NCBI RefSeq assembly: GCF_030848805.1
Contig: NC_092361.1
Coordinates: 21,597,406 to 21,661,405, forward strand
Length of the DNA: 64,000 bases
Source of the DNA: Temnothorax longispinosus
Lineage: Eukaryota; Arthropoda; Insecta; Hymenoptera; Formicidae
Direction of reading: 5' to 3'
The notes beneath the pieces are model-generated. The model did no database searches, was not told the origin of the DNA, and was given only the letters and a program-made list of their open reading frames with translations. Positions 10,250-25,100 of this stretch are shown piece by piece. The position numbers were made by a program, and so were the translations under genes. Each line of letters opens with the position of its first letter. Position 1 is the stretch's first letter.

Positions 10250-13200
10250 GGAAATAATTTAGTTTAGTTAGCAAATACTTGGATGTATTTGTTTTTTTTT
10301 TGTTTTGTTTTTTTACGTGTTTTTTTTTCGTCGAAAGGTCTAAATGCGACATTCATCGATTTTAAATTGCTTTCACGCGAAGGTGCGATGCACACAATAG
10401 ACAGGTATATTGCTACGTGAGCGGAGAAGCGACGAGAGCGATCATTCTACGTTTTTTTAACAATGAAGACCTCGGGGTCAGTAAAGAAAAAAAGAAGTCT
10501 GGTGATGGCTCGACGGATAAAGAGTTCAGCGGGTCTTTCGCAGTTTCCATCGTATAAATTACGACATGCCTTCACTCTCGATCGCGAGCTCTTCTTTTCG
10601 ACGACGATGGATCGTCTTTCCCCCCTTTTTTTTTCGTGTCGTCTCATTGTCGCGGTCTGTCCGGCGCGCATATAAATTATGGTGGCTGATGTTACGTCTG
10701 CGTAATTGTACGGATCTTCGTCACGTCAGTCGGGCACGCTCGTCGTCGAGCCTCCTGGGAAATATTTCTCTGGTACGTCACCGAGACTATGCTCGGCGCG
10801 ATAGATGCGCGTGTCCACGGAAACTCCGGTCCATCCGTCATTGCTGAACTTCCTCTGGTTCTTCAACGAAAACGGTACCACGAAAACGGAAAGAGCAGTT
10901 TATTAAGCTCTCAAAACTTAATTTAATTAATATCGAGTAATAAATAGATATAACTAGGACTTATCGAAAAGCAAAGTGCATTAAAGTTTTTGCTGTACGC
11001 CAAGTAGAAGCGTAATTATCAAGATGCTTTGATGTTGAATATTAAGTGACGGCACTGAAAAATGGCCAAAGAATCCGTCATTCATATTAAAGACAGGCTT
11101 GAGGGTAATTAAGTTATATCTTGCGTTTTTTGCTATATCCGTCTTTAGTAAGTACCTGTCGCAATATCTGTTCATCAGGATATTCTAGATTGACGAATAT
11201 ATAGTCAACTATTCCGTAGTAATATCTTCAGTCGCAAATTGGGCGTTTCCTATTTTCGATATTTACTGAAATGAGATCATCCGGTGATAATCGTCTTGTT
11301 TGCTTCTCGTGATGTTTTTGACTTCTTAGTTTCGCACAAGAAACGATAAACTCGGACGGGGAGCGCGCCGGAAGAAACTTTCGCGAGGGGTTATCGCGTA
11401 TACACATCGTAGATTTTCCTGCCGCGGCTGGTCGCGTGTCGCAAAAACGAGAGATGAAAGGCGACGGGAAAACCGCCGCAACCGTACCGCCCGTCGCGTC
11501 AGCGGTCGGGGCAGTTTATCGTGTCGTTATTCGCGAGAGAGAGAAAGAGATACGCGTTGATTACGGTTATTACGCTGTTCACGCGCGCGATCCCCGGAAA
11601 AATGTATTCCGCGGAAACCAGTGGCGGGGCGAACCGGCAACCGGCGCCAGTTAATGAGCCGCGGCGGTTTTTTAACGGACGCCCCGTCACCGTAAAAGCG
11701 AGTCGACGCGTTGCGTTAGGGACGACGACGGGGGCGAAAGGATCCTTAACGCGCGTTTCCATTGTCGATAATTAGCGATCCCTCCCTCTCCGGTGGGAAA
11801 TTTTAGGCGGAAAACTCCGCGAAAATGACCGTTGAGCGTAAATGCGGATCCTTTTTTGGCGGTAAAAATGCCGGACACGCAACAAACGTCTGCCTTCATT
11901 TATTGCTTCCGGAACCCGCAACGCGTATTTTAATTACGATTCTTGCACGCTGCAATTTGTTTTACCTCACGGCGGATCTTTTTAATGGCAATGGTATCCA
12001 CAGTCTGCTGTCCCTTTCCATTATTGTTATTTAGAATTCGTATTGCATTTGATTATTATTTATAACTTTGTTTTAAACTATAGATTTATAGAAAAATGCA
12101 TATTTTTTTTGTAGAAAAGATGTTAATATATTTTATGTATTTTCTACAATATCCGTTCGCGATTTTAATTGAAAAAGATACGCGATATGTTCTCGTTAAT
12201 GAAAAAAAAATAGTAATAGCATATAATGCTCCATTAATTTTCGGACGAAGTTTCCATTAATACGCACCATTTGATATATCGATTCGATTGCAACGAGTAC
12301 TGTTCATCATCTCGATTTCATTTATCTCATGTCTCATGTGATCATCACGTTGCAAGTATTTAGATTTCCTACCGTCGTTCGCGATGAGATTGCGCAAATG
12401 AATGCTGCATCGTGAATCGTCAGCAGGAAGTTTTGCTCCATTACGAAGCAACTTGCTTAACCAACAATGGCCAGAAGTCTTTTTCTTCGTCATCTTTTTG
12501 CGTTGAAAAAGTATTGTTCTAAAACTGGCCACAGATTTCCGTTTTGTATCTCCAAGAAATCGCACAGTCTAAAATATGTACTTGTCACTTGGTTTTGTCT
12601 CAAGTTTTATAGTTGGTTAATCAGATGCATATTATTTTGTCGGGAGGAAAAAAGTTATTATCTCAAAAATTTAATTGTATGTAGTAAATTAGAATATAGT
12701 ATATAAACGAAACAGACAAAGGATACATGGAGAGAGTGGGAAAGGCATTAGATATACATTATATTAACAAAGATTTTAAAAAATTTATTAAAATGTTTTT
12801 TAGTATGTATTATATGACATATAATATAACGTTATTATATAATATTAATATTCTCCTGTATAACATTAATATAAAATTTTTATTTCATATTTTTCTGTAA
12901 TGACTGGAACGTATCGTAATAATAACATAGCGAGCGTTGTCGAATCGGAAAAATTGTCGAACCCGCCGCCGGGAAGGGTTCGTTGTTCCGTGGAAGCGCG
13001 AATACTCCGTTAAATTGCTCTCGAACTCGCGTGAATTATCCTGCAGAACGAGAGCAGCAGTGGTTATCCTTGGTAGATCGCAAAGTGACGCAAGGCTTAA
13101 TGAGGTAGTAAAACTCGAGCGCGTGGGCGTTTTTCAAGATAATAAAAGATTGTGTGCACGGCGTCGCAGTTTGTCGTTGCAATTGCGCTCTTGCACATGT

Positions 13201-15500
13201 TTAAAGCCATTACGAAAATTTCTCGCCAACATCAATTTTCTAATTTTTTTCATCTAGGAATCCGTTTAAAACAGAACGAGTTTTAATATCGTATTTTATT
13301 TTAAGTAAAAGTGCAGGACGTAAAAGTACATGACTTATTGTTAGTAGTAAAGTTGTGTAAATGTCAAATATATCAATTCTAGAAATGAACATTTTTGTCC
13401 CGGAAATAAACTTTTAAAGACGTTGAAAACTTATCTCATAAACAACAAGAATTGTTATGTAACATTATTTGCGATTTGATATCTATACAGATCATAAAAT
13501 GCCTACGTTTTGTACCGAATAGTTTAGTTATAGTTATACCACGCGAATGTTATACCACGTGAAGTGTGCGTGATATTCTCGCGTAGACTCGCGCAATGAA
13601 GACGTTTACGCCTAATTGAATCACGCGTAATTGAAATACATGTTTTCAGTGCAAACGTTTGCTATATATCCCAACCGTCTATAAACAGAGTCCTCCTTTT
13701 TATCATACAACGACGTGCGTCTATAATATCGATTGCATGGTCGATATCGGCAAACACCGCCATAAGAAAAATAGCGTACCACCTGCTCTCGTTTGCGTAG
13801 CGGGAGCAAACTCGTCGAACTCTCGTCTGCCCGGGTACCGTCGTGTCTGAAAATCCGTTTCGATATCTTATCACTAGTATCACGACATCACGACATCGCG
13901 ACAAATGCGGCGTTATCGAAGACACTTCAGAATCAATGCTCGCACACAACTTGGGGAATTGTTTGAATAAAAATAACAACATCAATAAATCTATATACAT
14001 CATGTATATACTATAATACTAATAACAATAAAAGATCCAAGTTAAACTTCAAAATAACTTTAAAATCCAGTTGAACTTTATATAAAAACGTTATATTTAA
14101 GGAAATTATAAATGTCTCTGTTTGTCGGTTATGATTCCAATAAAATAATGTACGTAAAACAGTAATGCGCATATAATAGAATAACAATATATAATAATTG
14201 TTTGCTCATAATCAAGTATAACAAATGTTTACTGTTAATTATTGCTATTGTATAATCGCGAATATACATCTCGCATAAATGCGCATACGCACACACGCGC
14301 ATACTTTATACCATTGCAATTACTAATTAGATAATTGAAATACATCGACGTTCGCCACATTTCGCCGTCACGGTCGTGCTCTTATTGCTCTCACGATCGT
14401 GGAAGTATATCTCACTGTGGGAGAGAAATACATCTTACTGCCGTTCTTCCTTTCTTCTTCTCTTTCTCCTCTTCTTACATGCACCTTATATGCCGCTTAT
14501 ATTACTCAGATCATACCCGCTGCAATCTTTCCGCCCGCTGACTCGTATATAATTGTCTCTTCTTATAGAAAGATCAGGTTTGATATCAATAGTGGTTGAT
14601 TTAATCACGAATTTAAAGGAACATGAAGATGTCCTATAGTTGACACATCTCTCTCCCTGCTCTTATCGTTATATTGCGAAACGCGAATGTCGATTTATTT
14701 CGATGACTAAACATTTAGGATTGCATCGTGTTATGCAATAACATAAATGACGGTAAGTGACGCTCGAAAGTCACGAACTGGAAGAATTTTAGTTTACGTA
14801 ACGCTAGATAAAATAAAACAAAATTAAAAAATTAACATCTCTTATGGATTCAAAATACTTAACTATTTGATAATACATCATTTAATTTTAGGTTGTATGA
14901 TATGTCTCAATATTAAGCATGTTGTCGTTATAGAAAGATATCCCAATAATCAGTTTTTTCTCTTCTTTTCTCTCTTTCTCTTTCTCTTTTTAATAAGTTT
15001 GCAGTCACCTTTCTATTCATAACGGGCAGAAATTGAACATGCTCGCACAGTAGAATGCATGAATGAGATCTCGGGATGCTTCTTGTTCGGGCAGCTATAC
15101 AACGTCGAGATGAATGAAACGTTCTGTTGCATTGCGTATTCAACATGCGCGCAATCGAGGCACGAGACCAGTTAACGACTCAAAGGATTCGGTGACGTCA
15201 CTAGGATTAACTAGCTAAATACCAAACGTGAATTAAACTCGTATGCCCACCACCCGCGCTTCGTCGTCGCTGAAGAAACAGCGAGCGCTAAACTTAAAAT
15301 AACAGTCCGTGTTATTCAAATTTCGTCTCTTGAAAAAGAAAAATATTCTCTCTCGGTCTCGAGAACACACAGTCGATTACAATCATTTGTAAGAATAATA
15401 GACACTGATATAATTGTACAGAAATATTTTCAGAACCGAAATAGGGATGCGTGTCACTATTTTAACCGATCATTAGATAAGTCTATCTCTATTTTAAACT
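10250..15500. other. Non-coding intron-like sequence
   Basis: No exon or RNA gene recognised. It holds a T-rich tract at 10288-10328, a GC/CpG-rich patch at 11340-11960 open in both strands by composition, AT-rich valleys (12050-12250, 12700-12900, 13980-14250), and a two-copy 16-base direct repeat GTTATACCACG(C/T)GAA(T/G) at 13533-13564. A donor-like GACG-GTAAGTG at 14755 has no acceptor or frame around it. The 11340-11960 patch is the best candidate for a regulatory element here. Confidence 0.3.
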
Positions 15501-15504
15501 TGCC

Positions 15505-15533
15505 CGACTTCTCGTGTCTATATTCAGGTATGT
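15505..15533 (+). other. Candidate recursive splice site (acceptor fused to donor)
   Basis: A pyrimidine-rich tract (CTTCTCGTGTCTATATTCAG) ends at 15527 and is followed immediately by GTATGT, a good insect donor. A 3' splice site directly abutting a 5' splice site, with no exon between, is the known signature of ratchet points in long insect introns. It lies about 8 kb downstream of the exon 1 donor on the same strand, inside the presumed long intron. Donor strength is moderate (GTATGT, not GTAAGT). Chance occurrence in 56 kb is possible. Confidence 0.35.
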
Positions 15534-18500
15534 AATTAAATTGATACCGAGATTAATTTATGTTGATACCAATGCTGCTCGATGTTCGACTGTGAGCTTT
15601 ACGGGGGGTCTCGATTAAACTTTCATCCAGCCAAGGGTGAACTTTCGGTTTTACATTGTCGTAAAATGCCGCATACGAATGCCCTTTTCGGTAGAATAAT
15701 TCAGCGAGCGCAGTCCACCGTCGAGTCGCTTTTACGATCGGCCGTTCATAAAGGGGACAAATTACAATGCCGCGAGGCGTCGGCGTCGCATCGCGTCGCG
15801 TCCCGCCGCGGCTTTTCCCGTTTGCGGAATTATACTTAAAAGTCGTTTTCGCAAAAAGGAAAAGACCAAGATAAAAACATATCGTGGAAATAGGGTTTAA
15901 TTAAAGTATCTCGACCGTCCAGATGGCGGACCGTTTCGGCATGCGCTTATTAAAAAAAAACCGAGCAAACTTCGTTTTACTCGGAAAAAAAAGTTCTCGA
16001 ATGAATGCTCGAGAATTAGCTGCGCGTCGTAATTCGATTTATCATGCCGGATTTTCATTAACTAAATTATTTTTTTTCTTGAGAACCGTTGGTTATTAAT
16101 GCGCAGGGATAGATTTTTTTTAAAGGAAAGATTATCCGCTAATTGAAAAATAAGAAAATTATAAACGTATGCAAAAATAAATATTTACCTTACGACTATG
16201 ATTTATCATTAATCGAGAATAAAATATAGATTACATTTCGGTAATTATTTCGGAATTATATCTCGTGATGAATTTTAGGATCAGTCGAGCGAATTTAGCT
16301 CCGCCGTTTGCGGCGTTTCCAAACGTCGGGGAATCCGAAACTAATAATCGTCCTTGTTTCTGTGCTGGCGTTTCGAAACACACGTGTGCGTGCGACTGAC
16401 CGATACAATCGGATTCGAAAAAGCTCATCAAAGCGGTGCTGCGTCGTAAAGCACTGTGATTACTAAGCGGAACAAAACCGACGTATATCACCTGCATTCG
16501 TTAAATATCGCCCAAGCTATGGAATCGAAGCAAATTTTTTTCTTTAATTACAGTGCTTAATTAATTTTAACGCAATTATTAAATTGTTTCGAAGTGTACC
16601 AGTAAAATTCAAGCCTTTTCTTAAGTAGATGTCACATATCTACAATATTATATTAACAATTGATAATCAACTTCAAGTCAACTCTAAGCTTAGAGTCTCT
16701 AAGTAAAAGGAAGTGTGAATATCTTTTATTTGATCCACCATATGACATGTACGTGGGATTCGGTCAGAAATACGCGGAAAGGAAAGAACGAAAGAAACGG
16801 CGGTGCACGCGAGATATTTCCTTTGGAATGAGAGGGTAGGATCGAGGAAGAAAGGGAAGAGGGTAAAAAGAAGTGGTCCCCATACCTTGGCCGTTTTTGT
16901 AAAAACCTGTTCTGGTGTTCTGCCTGCAACCTGCCTCATGCACCTGCGCGGACAAAGAAGACCTTCTTTCAACGTCTCAACGGACCACCTCGAGCCTCCC
17001 CTTTGAGTCATCGCCTAACTACCGTTACATCGGGTGTCTCACAAATTACCAATCTCACGCATGAGTTAAAACTGTTTTAAAATTATATCGTAAAAGGAGG
17101 AAATGCCAGAAACTGTAGCAGTATATATTTACGGGATAGAATTATAAACTTTGACGAAACGTTCGCATCGACGAGTAAACCACTATAGAATTTGCACATA
17201 AACTCCGTGGCATTAGTAGGAATTAACAGATATTACGGAAATGGGAATTAGCGCATAAATATATTTGATACCAATGAATTATCCTTTCATTTTGCGGGAA
17301 AGATCGATTGGAACAATTTGCGTGTAAATGTATTTTACAGAAATTATTTAAGAACTTCTCTTCTGTAAGCAACCGTCAGTTTAACGATGCACTATTTTGT
17401 GTAATGTTCCCGTGAGTTACCGTTTGATACCTGGATGGTAACAGAAATTGGTACATAAATTTTTCGTTGGCAGTTAATCCCTCGGTTTGAGCCGACTCGT
17501 AAAACCGAACTCGTTAAATTCATGCATTTTACAAAACCGTAGAATCCGCCGAGAGCATGTTTGACACGAACGGAAGTCTCGAATCGCCCATTGGTGCGGA
17601 AGCCTTATTTTTCTCGCGATAGTGAATGGCTTTACAGTTATTTTACGGAAATCGAGATTTACCGCTAGCTACGGCTACGCGCTGGCTTTGTAATTTTTTG
17701 CACGAATCTGCTTTTAGTTTCCTGGCCAAGCGTCCTAGGCATTCTTGCTCTCTTCTTATTCTAGAGAGACTACGTGACGACGATCAGGGGGAAAGAGTAG
17801 CTCTCATCGTCTTTGTGCCCGGCTATCCACCTTGCCACCCGACCCTCTAATGGGAGTTAGGGTCCGTCATTAAAGCGATAGGTCGGCCGTGACTCCCTAT
17901 AGCTGCTCGGCCGCGCTTCCGTTAGGTTCGTTTTCGCGTGAACTGGATTAGAACGAGCGTTCGAGCCAGGCCTGGCATCTCGGGATAACGATCCATGGGA
18001 ATTGGACTAGCGGGTTAAGGTGGTGTAGTGGCGATAACGATGACGCCGAATCCGATGATGGCGCTCGGATTTCGGGTTGACGTTCTTATTCCCCGCCGCT
18101 GCCGGTCGTTAAACTTGCTTGTTGTCACGTGAAATATACGGCATCGCAGGTTTACGCCGACTTGTACATTACCTGATGTTACCATATGTATGTACGAGCC
18201 TCGTATATCAGATTCTACCGTCTCTTGTTCTACAGGATATCGTTATTTAACGCGAAACAAGTATGATCAGTTCGTATCTTTTCATATCTTAATTCTTCCA
18301 CATGATTCAATGTCTATCTTTAACAAATTTAAAAAGAATTGAATTAAATACTATTAATTGCATCTTTAAATACATTGTTTAAAAGAATATTTTATTAAAA
18401 TGGATCATTTTATGGGAGACATATATTTCAATGAAAAATATATGACACAGTTTAAATAAGGAAATGTATAATAAATAGGTAAATGTAATTGTGTATAATA

Positions 18501-19020
18501 AATGTATAATAAATATAATTAAAAATTTATTTTTGACTAAGCAAATTTTTAATTTACATCAATTAACGATATAAAGATTATTTTTGGAATTATTTTTATA
18601 AGTTTCGAAATTAATATAAAACAATTTGAAGAAATATTGTCATTGTATGATTAAAATAATATATTCATGTTATGAATTTCGCGGACACCCTGTGTAGCTT
18701 AGCAGCCGTATTGACGTCCAGGAAGGAAGTCCCGTCAGCCGTTACGTTTTTGCAAATATTTCAATCGATGCATCAACGCTGCTGGCTACATTTATTTTCG
18801 AGTTGAACCTCACGTTACGCATCACGGTTTGTCGCCTATAAATTATTTTACCATTGTTTTCAAATATCAATAACATCGAAATTTTATGATACAAGATTTA
18901 CAGCTGAGATTACTGTATCATCTAGCTTAAAATTAATTGCATAAATTTTCTTATGCTTTGATCACGAAACCATAGAAATTTCCATAATAACCAATATAAA
19001 AATGATGATAGAAAAACCAT

Positions 19021-19122
19021 AAGAAATATTTTATTTAATATGATATATAATAAATCTTTAATTTAATATATCTAATTTAAGAAACATTTTATTTAATATA
19101 AATACGAAATATTTTATTTCAT
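19021..19122. repeat. Degenerate AT-rich direct repeat
   Basis: A 21-base unit AAGAAA(T/C)ATTTTATTTAAT plus AT occurs at 19021-19041 and 19079-19099 with one difference. A third shortened copy (CGAAATATTTTATTTCAT) follows at about 19104. This may be local duplication in AT-rich DNA. Confidence 0.5.
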
Positions 19123-22100
19123 AAAATGATTGTTTATTAGTGACAAGATGTAGGCGTCGTGTTTCAATTCAACGGCGCATTGAATGAACGACGCGAGCAT
19201 TTGTCTCACTTAACTTTCTCTTTCTCTCTCGTATTCTCCTCACATTTCACACTTTACATGCTTGATTATTGGCGCCATTAGCATTTGTAAATGTGACAGC
19301 ATGGTAATTCGAACCGTCTTTACTCGAATAAGTGACATTTATTTAAATTCTTGACACTTCGCTATCATTATTAAGAGCAATTATCGAGAAAGCGTCTCGT
19401 CGAAGTGCACCGAAACCGGACGATTAATCAACCTTGAATCTCGCTGATTATTTGCACGCGTTCAGGACATTCCCGCAGCACACGTGTTCGTTCACCGCTG
19501 CATATTGCAATCCCGCGTTAATAACTCGTCGCTTCCGTGACGTAGCAACGAGTGCAATTAACGTTTCGTTTTTCTCCATGTTCCGAAGAGCGTAAAATCG
19601 ATCCGCAACAATCCATATTGCAATTTCAGTAAGCTATGGTCATCGAACGTATCGAACGCACAAATACAGAAACGTCATTTGTTACTTCGGTTTATGTCAC
19701 ATTGATCCTTTTACAGAGAATACGTATATAGCTCTTTTCTTTTTGCTCTCCAAATCGGAGCGTATGCGTCGAAGTGAGTTCGTCGGAGGATCCATGACGT
19801 CCGATAAATATTTATCCGTCGCCACGGGCTTTATTAGTGGCAAACATTTGTTCGTATTTACGGTGCCGCGAGCGACAAATAGTACCGATAGAGAGTAAAG
19901 GGGGACACAGCCCTCTCTTCTCTCGTATACGAATCTCTCGCTCTGTGCCGTCCATATACGGACTCGACCGAGCGAATAATTTATTACTCGCAACGAGCGT
20001 GGTGAGATTTGCATAAAACAGGGGTTTTCGCGCGCGAATCGATCGCGAATCAACCACGACATTCGCTCGCGCGTATTCAGTACTTATGCACGCGCTCTGT
20101 TACAATAAACGGTGTGTTTTCACGTGTGCTATATTCAGTATTTAGATTTCAACATTTAGATTGAGGAATTTTTTATACTATCTCTTTGGCAAACTTTCTA
20201 TACTCGCCAAATAAAAATAAATTAATTACAGTGAAATTATTGAAATATTGTTGTAACAATAATTGCAAGCTAAACCATTTTTATTTTTTCACAGCACAAC
20301 AAGTGGATTATTTCCTTGTATTTTGCGCTTGCGATCAAATAACATGGTAACGTTTTTATTTATAATACATGTGCAGAAACTTATTTTTGTAACGTTTATC
20401 CGCAAGCATGTTCCTCCGTCTGTATGGGGGAGGCGATATTTTCCCTCTAACTAATTGTATCTGCGGCCGCTTTAATATTGCATCCTTAAACAGCGCTGAT
20501 TATGTGTATACGCGCCGCATCGATGCGCGCGATCGATGTGATTAATAAATTAGCGCGTCGCTGCGCCGCTCGAACGAATATCGCAATTATCGAAAACGCA
20601 GTAGCGCACACGGTGTTGCATTATGAGCTTGTGAAAGCAGGTTGCATCGCGTGTGCGAATGATTAAGGGGATCATTCCCACCCTCTTCCTCCCAACCTCT
20701 TTCTCTCTTGCGTACAAGCGATTGACCGATTCATTCCGATTATCTTCGATCGCTACGCGTATCGACTTTCTGAAAAGTACGTTTGAAATGATAGCGATCG
20801 ATCGTATTCGCGCGATCGGCACAATCGGACAAAAGTACCAGTGACGATGCGAGCACGATATAAAACGCGTTTATCGTATTTTTAGTTAAAACCAACATCC
20901 AGCGTTACGCTTGGGAATACGCTTTTTTCTGAAATATATCCGGCACTATTCGAAGTACTTCACGATAGCTATTTTATTGACCACCTATCGAATAAATTTT
21001 TTTCTTGTGTCCCAACGTATTTTTCTTTTACGATCTACAATTCCATATATAAATCGTGCTTTTTTTTTACAAAACGCATTCTCTTTGTAAGTCAAAATAG
21101 ATAGTCAAAATTTCCTTAAAAAATATATAATGTATTTATACAACAATTATATTTAACAATTATATAATATTGGGCAAAATAATATTTTCACTATTTTTTT
21201 TTTCAAACCTGTGCAATAAGATATATTGTGCTATATTGCTTAAATTTACATAAGTAACCATCAAAATATGTAGCTCTAATTTAATAATTTATTAATTTTT
21301 GATGCCTTAATTTTAATCCGGATTATTTGATCAACAAGCTATTATTCTGATGCCAAAAATTAATATATCCCCAAGCTATCACAAACTCTCGCATGACACA
21401 TTAATTTCAAGTGTTATTTTTCGCTGCTTATCGCAGTAATTGCGTTTCCCCTCTGCGACGAGGGAGGTTTAATTTTGTTTGAAAAACGATGTTATAATCT
21501 CGCATCACACGCAATTAACAAATCGGATAAAACGAGTTAATACAATTCAAGGTATTTTTTACGTGAATTCTTATATATATATTTTTTTAAAGAAGATACT
21601 GTCAGTATTAAATTATGATCCGAAGCACAGGTCTTTTTCGTGGATTACTGAGTTTACAAATAATCGGTAATTATCAAATTAGGCTTTCGGGCACATATTT
21701 TCCCACACATAATTCTCATTACGATACGGTTTTGCGAAAATCATGTCATTTCGTTATCATGTCTTAATTCCAAGTTGGACAGTCGACCGTGGTAAGGGAA
21801 GGGCAACGATCTATTTGATCTTGAGGGCAAACATTTGCCTTGGGTACGAGTGGACGCTCGATAGAGATAGGAGGGGATTTTCTCGTTGAAATCCCGTGGA
21901 TGACGAGGTCGGCTTATTGTAATTAATAACCGCGGAGTGCGGCGACCGAGTAAAACCGGCAGGCACAGAGTCATTTCGTTTGAATGGACTGTAATTCAGC
22001 GTCGTTTCTTCTGAATAGGGCTTAATTCTGGACTTGCGCGTTACCTCGTGTCGCGTCTTCCTCAACGAGATTGGTGAGCGAGGCCCACATATAGAACGTT

Positions 22101-25100
22101 AAGGGTTGATTTTGATGGATTACCGCTGTCGTCCTCGTAGAATTTCAACGAATCCCTTGGGAGCGTCGTCGTGGATGCGTCGTCGTGTCGTCGATGACTT
22201 GACAGGGAAATGCACTCAAGCATGCCGCACGTGTGCTCTCTTTACTCTGTTTTTTTTCTTTTCTTTTCTCGATAGTGTCGAATAGCGAACCAATTATCTT
22301 TTTATAATGCGAAAGTTGCTTTTGCTTTTATAACGAAGTCGTGTTATCACGGCGATCAAGAGGTAATTTTCTCGTCCGCTTAACCGCGTAAACACTTTTT
22401 AAGTTTAAATCGAGTTAAACGTCCAACATGTAGCTCACATTAAATCGACTTTATCATTCTATCACGTAGAAGATGGAAGCTGTTCATCTTTTCTCCTATA
22501 AAACTTTATCGAAGGATGAAATCTCATCGTTACATTTCGCCTGTCGATATTAAGCGAACTATTTTTACATGACATTTACTTATTTTTCTCTTTTACCTTT
22601 TTTTTCACGTTTGAACAAAGATAAATTTTTGACCGAAGTATTATAGAGAGAAAGGAAGAAAAAGAACATTTGAATGGAATTAATATACTGAAATTAGATA
22701 ATTTTTATTAATATTTTAATTTAATATATCAAATTTTTTTAGAATTTAAATAAATCATAGCTGTATTTATCGTAGCTTTATTTGTTAAATTGTGTTCTCA
22801 TAACTATCAAACGTCACTTGATATTAAACTATGATAATACGACGATATTTTTTCATTTTGTTACCATGCACAAATTTACAATCACGATTTATTATGATGA
22901 CTAAAGTTTGAGTGCATGTAACCTATATATGTTGCAGCTCATTATTAAGCAACTATTTAAACTTTTGGTTAAACTCGTACCTTCTTGGCAATTTTAAGAT
23001 ACGGTAGCTTCACCGAGCCAATAAGTTTCCGAAGGATCGCGATATATGTTAACGTCGTTGCATGTCACCAATACACAGATTAGGGTAGCACATGCTCCTG
23101 TTTACCATATCCATGTATATTTATGCTTTCGCGGGCTGGCGAGTAGAGAACACGTGTTTCAGCACGACTCACGTAAAATCCAAAAGTTCGTAAAAGTCTA
23201 ACAAGCGTCGTTTGTGCGGAGGCAAATTTTTAGGCGAACGTAAGAGGAATGGTGAAAGTTTTTCTTCTTAGAGGTAGAGTTACTGAGCACACATATAACT
23301 GGTACAATTGTAAATTACACGGTCGGGATTGAAAGTCACAATATCTTTCTTTGGAAAAACGAAATAAAAGTTATTAGTCAGTAATTATATTACTGATTTT
23401 GTTAGGAGAATTTAAGAATGACGAAACAAGTGATAAGAGATTAATATTTATATCAGATTTGTCAATTTGTATTAATTTAATATTTAATTTTTAATCAAAC
23501 TTCAAAGAGGGCTGATTGCGGTACTATAATCTATTTTTATATTATGTATATTTGATACAATTTATATTTTAATAGAGATAAAAGATAGGAAATTTTATTT
23601 AGGTATTTAATTGAATTTTCTAACATCTGTTATTTATAACATTGAGTTTAACTAGAATGTTAAATTGTCAGAACATAGAAACATTATAACAGATTCTGGT
23701 TGCGAAGTTGCAAGAAAAACGAACACGAAGCGCATATCCACCTTCGTTGGCGATAATTTCGTGGGAACACATATGACGTACATGAAATACGAGTCTGCGC
23801 CAATTAAGTTGTTTGCTCGCGCGCTAGTTATAGTCTCGCGCAAATAATTCATTAACGAATGTCGGCGAGGTATCGCGCTCGGGTGGATGAACTGCTCGTC
23901 GGAGTCAGCAGGTGGTTTAAAGTCCGCGAGAGTCGACTTTAAGCTTCTTCCACCACGTGAGTCGCTCACGTAATACCATGTTGCGAGTTTTCAGGGCAGT
24001 TACTGTCGGCGAAATTCGTCTCTCGGCGCGCCTTCGCGTTCGCGCCCGGAATACTTACGGCGGATTTTCGAGCGCCGATACCTGAGGCATCCACCGGCGA
24101 GGGGTTGGGCAAATAATTGAATTTAGATTGAAGGGTTGTTTCACGACGGCGGCGTCTCCTTCCCCGCGCCGAAGTCGTCGTCTCGCTTCGTCGATTAATT
24201 TGCAGGGCTTCTCTCGCGTGTGCTTTCAATCCTCTCTTCGCACAGAGGGTTCTTACTTACCGTGTCCTGTAAGTCTTCGACGCGCGGAAAAACACTGTTG
24301 GATAATTTCGCTCTGTGCTCTTCCGCTCTCGTCGTCACTGATCGTTTATCGCTCCCGTTTAAAAGTGTTCCACGGGAAAGACATTTAATTTATGCAAAGC
24401 TGCGATTGCAGCCGGCGACGGAAAAGCGGATAGCAATTTTAAATGTTTTCACAGGTTCTCGGCATTTGGGTATTATTTGCGAACGTAAGACTTCGTTGAT
24501 TGTTTCACTGATCGCGAATTCAGTATCGTCAGTATATATTAACGGGATTTTAGCGCGTGCTATTTTACGATCGTTAACACGTGAAATTTAGCAAAATATA
24601 TAACGGAATCAAATATGTAGTGTCCAACTTTATAAAGACTACATCGCTGTAGTCTTTAAATTTCAATGAGTACGATGACCCCATTTGCATTTCGCGCAAT
24701 CTCCCTAATGATTCCTTCGCGGTACATTACCGGCCGACTTTCATAAGAGGAGGAAGTCCATATGTTAAACATTACAGATGACGAGATGTGATACGCCGAC
24801 GTGGTCGCGTATTTAATATGCGAGTTGCGCAATTCCGTACATACTTACTTGGTTCCTGTACGCGTCGCGTACCAGGCACGCGTGATGCATATAAAGAAAA
24901 AATGCGTTTCGAGGAAGACGACTTCCTCTTACTCGCAATTTTTCCCGCCTCGAAAACGCACATTCTTTGCGTCGTGATATAAAGAGGGGTGGAGGAGGAG
25001 GCGCCAGCTTTTCTGTTTCTCCGTTTTTTATATTGCGAGCCGCGTTTGCGAGCGAGACTACGGCATCGCGAGTATTTACAGAACCTGCGTGCGTTATGAA

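Noticed and set aside
12257..12565. Lys/Arg-rich minus-strand frame considered as a transposase remnant
   Set aside because: No Tc1/mariner, piggyBac or hAT catalytic or helix-turn-helix motif is visible, and there are no flanking inverted repeats.
7776..23920. Shared 16-mer TCAGCAGGTGGTTTAA at about 7776 and 23906
   Set aside because: One shared 16-mer in 64 kb is near chance expectation, and the flanks do not match.
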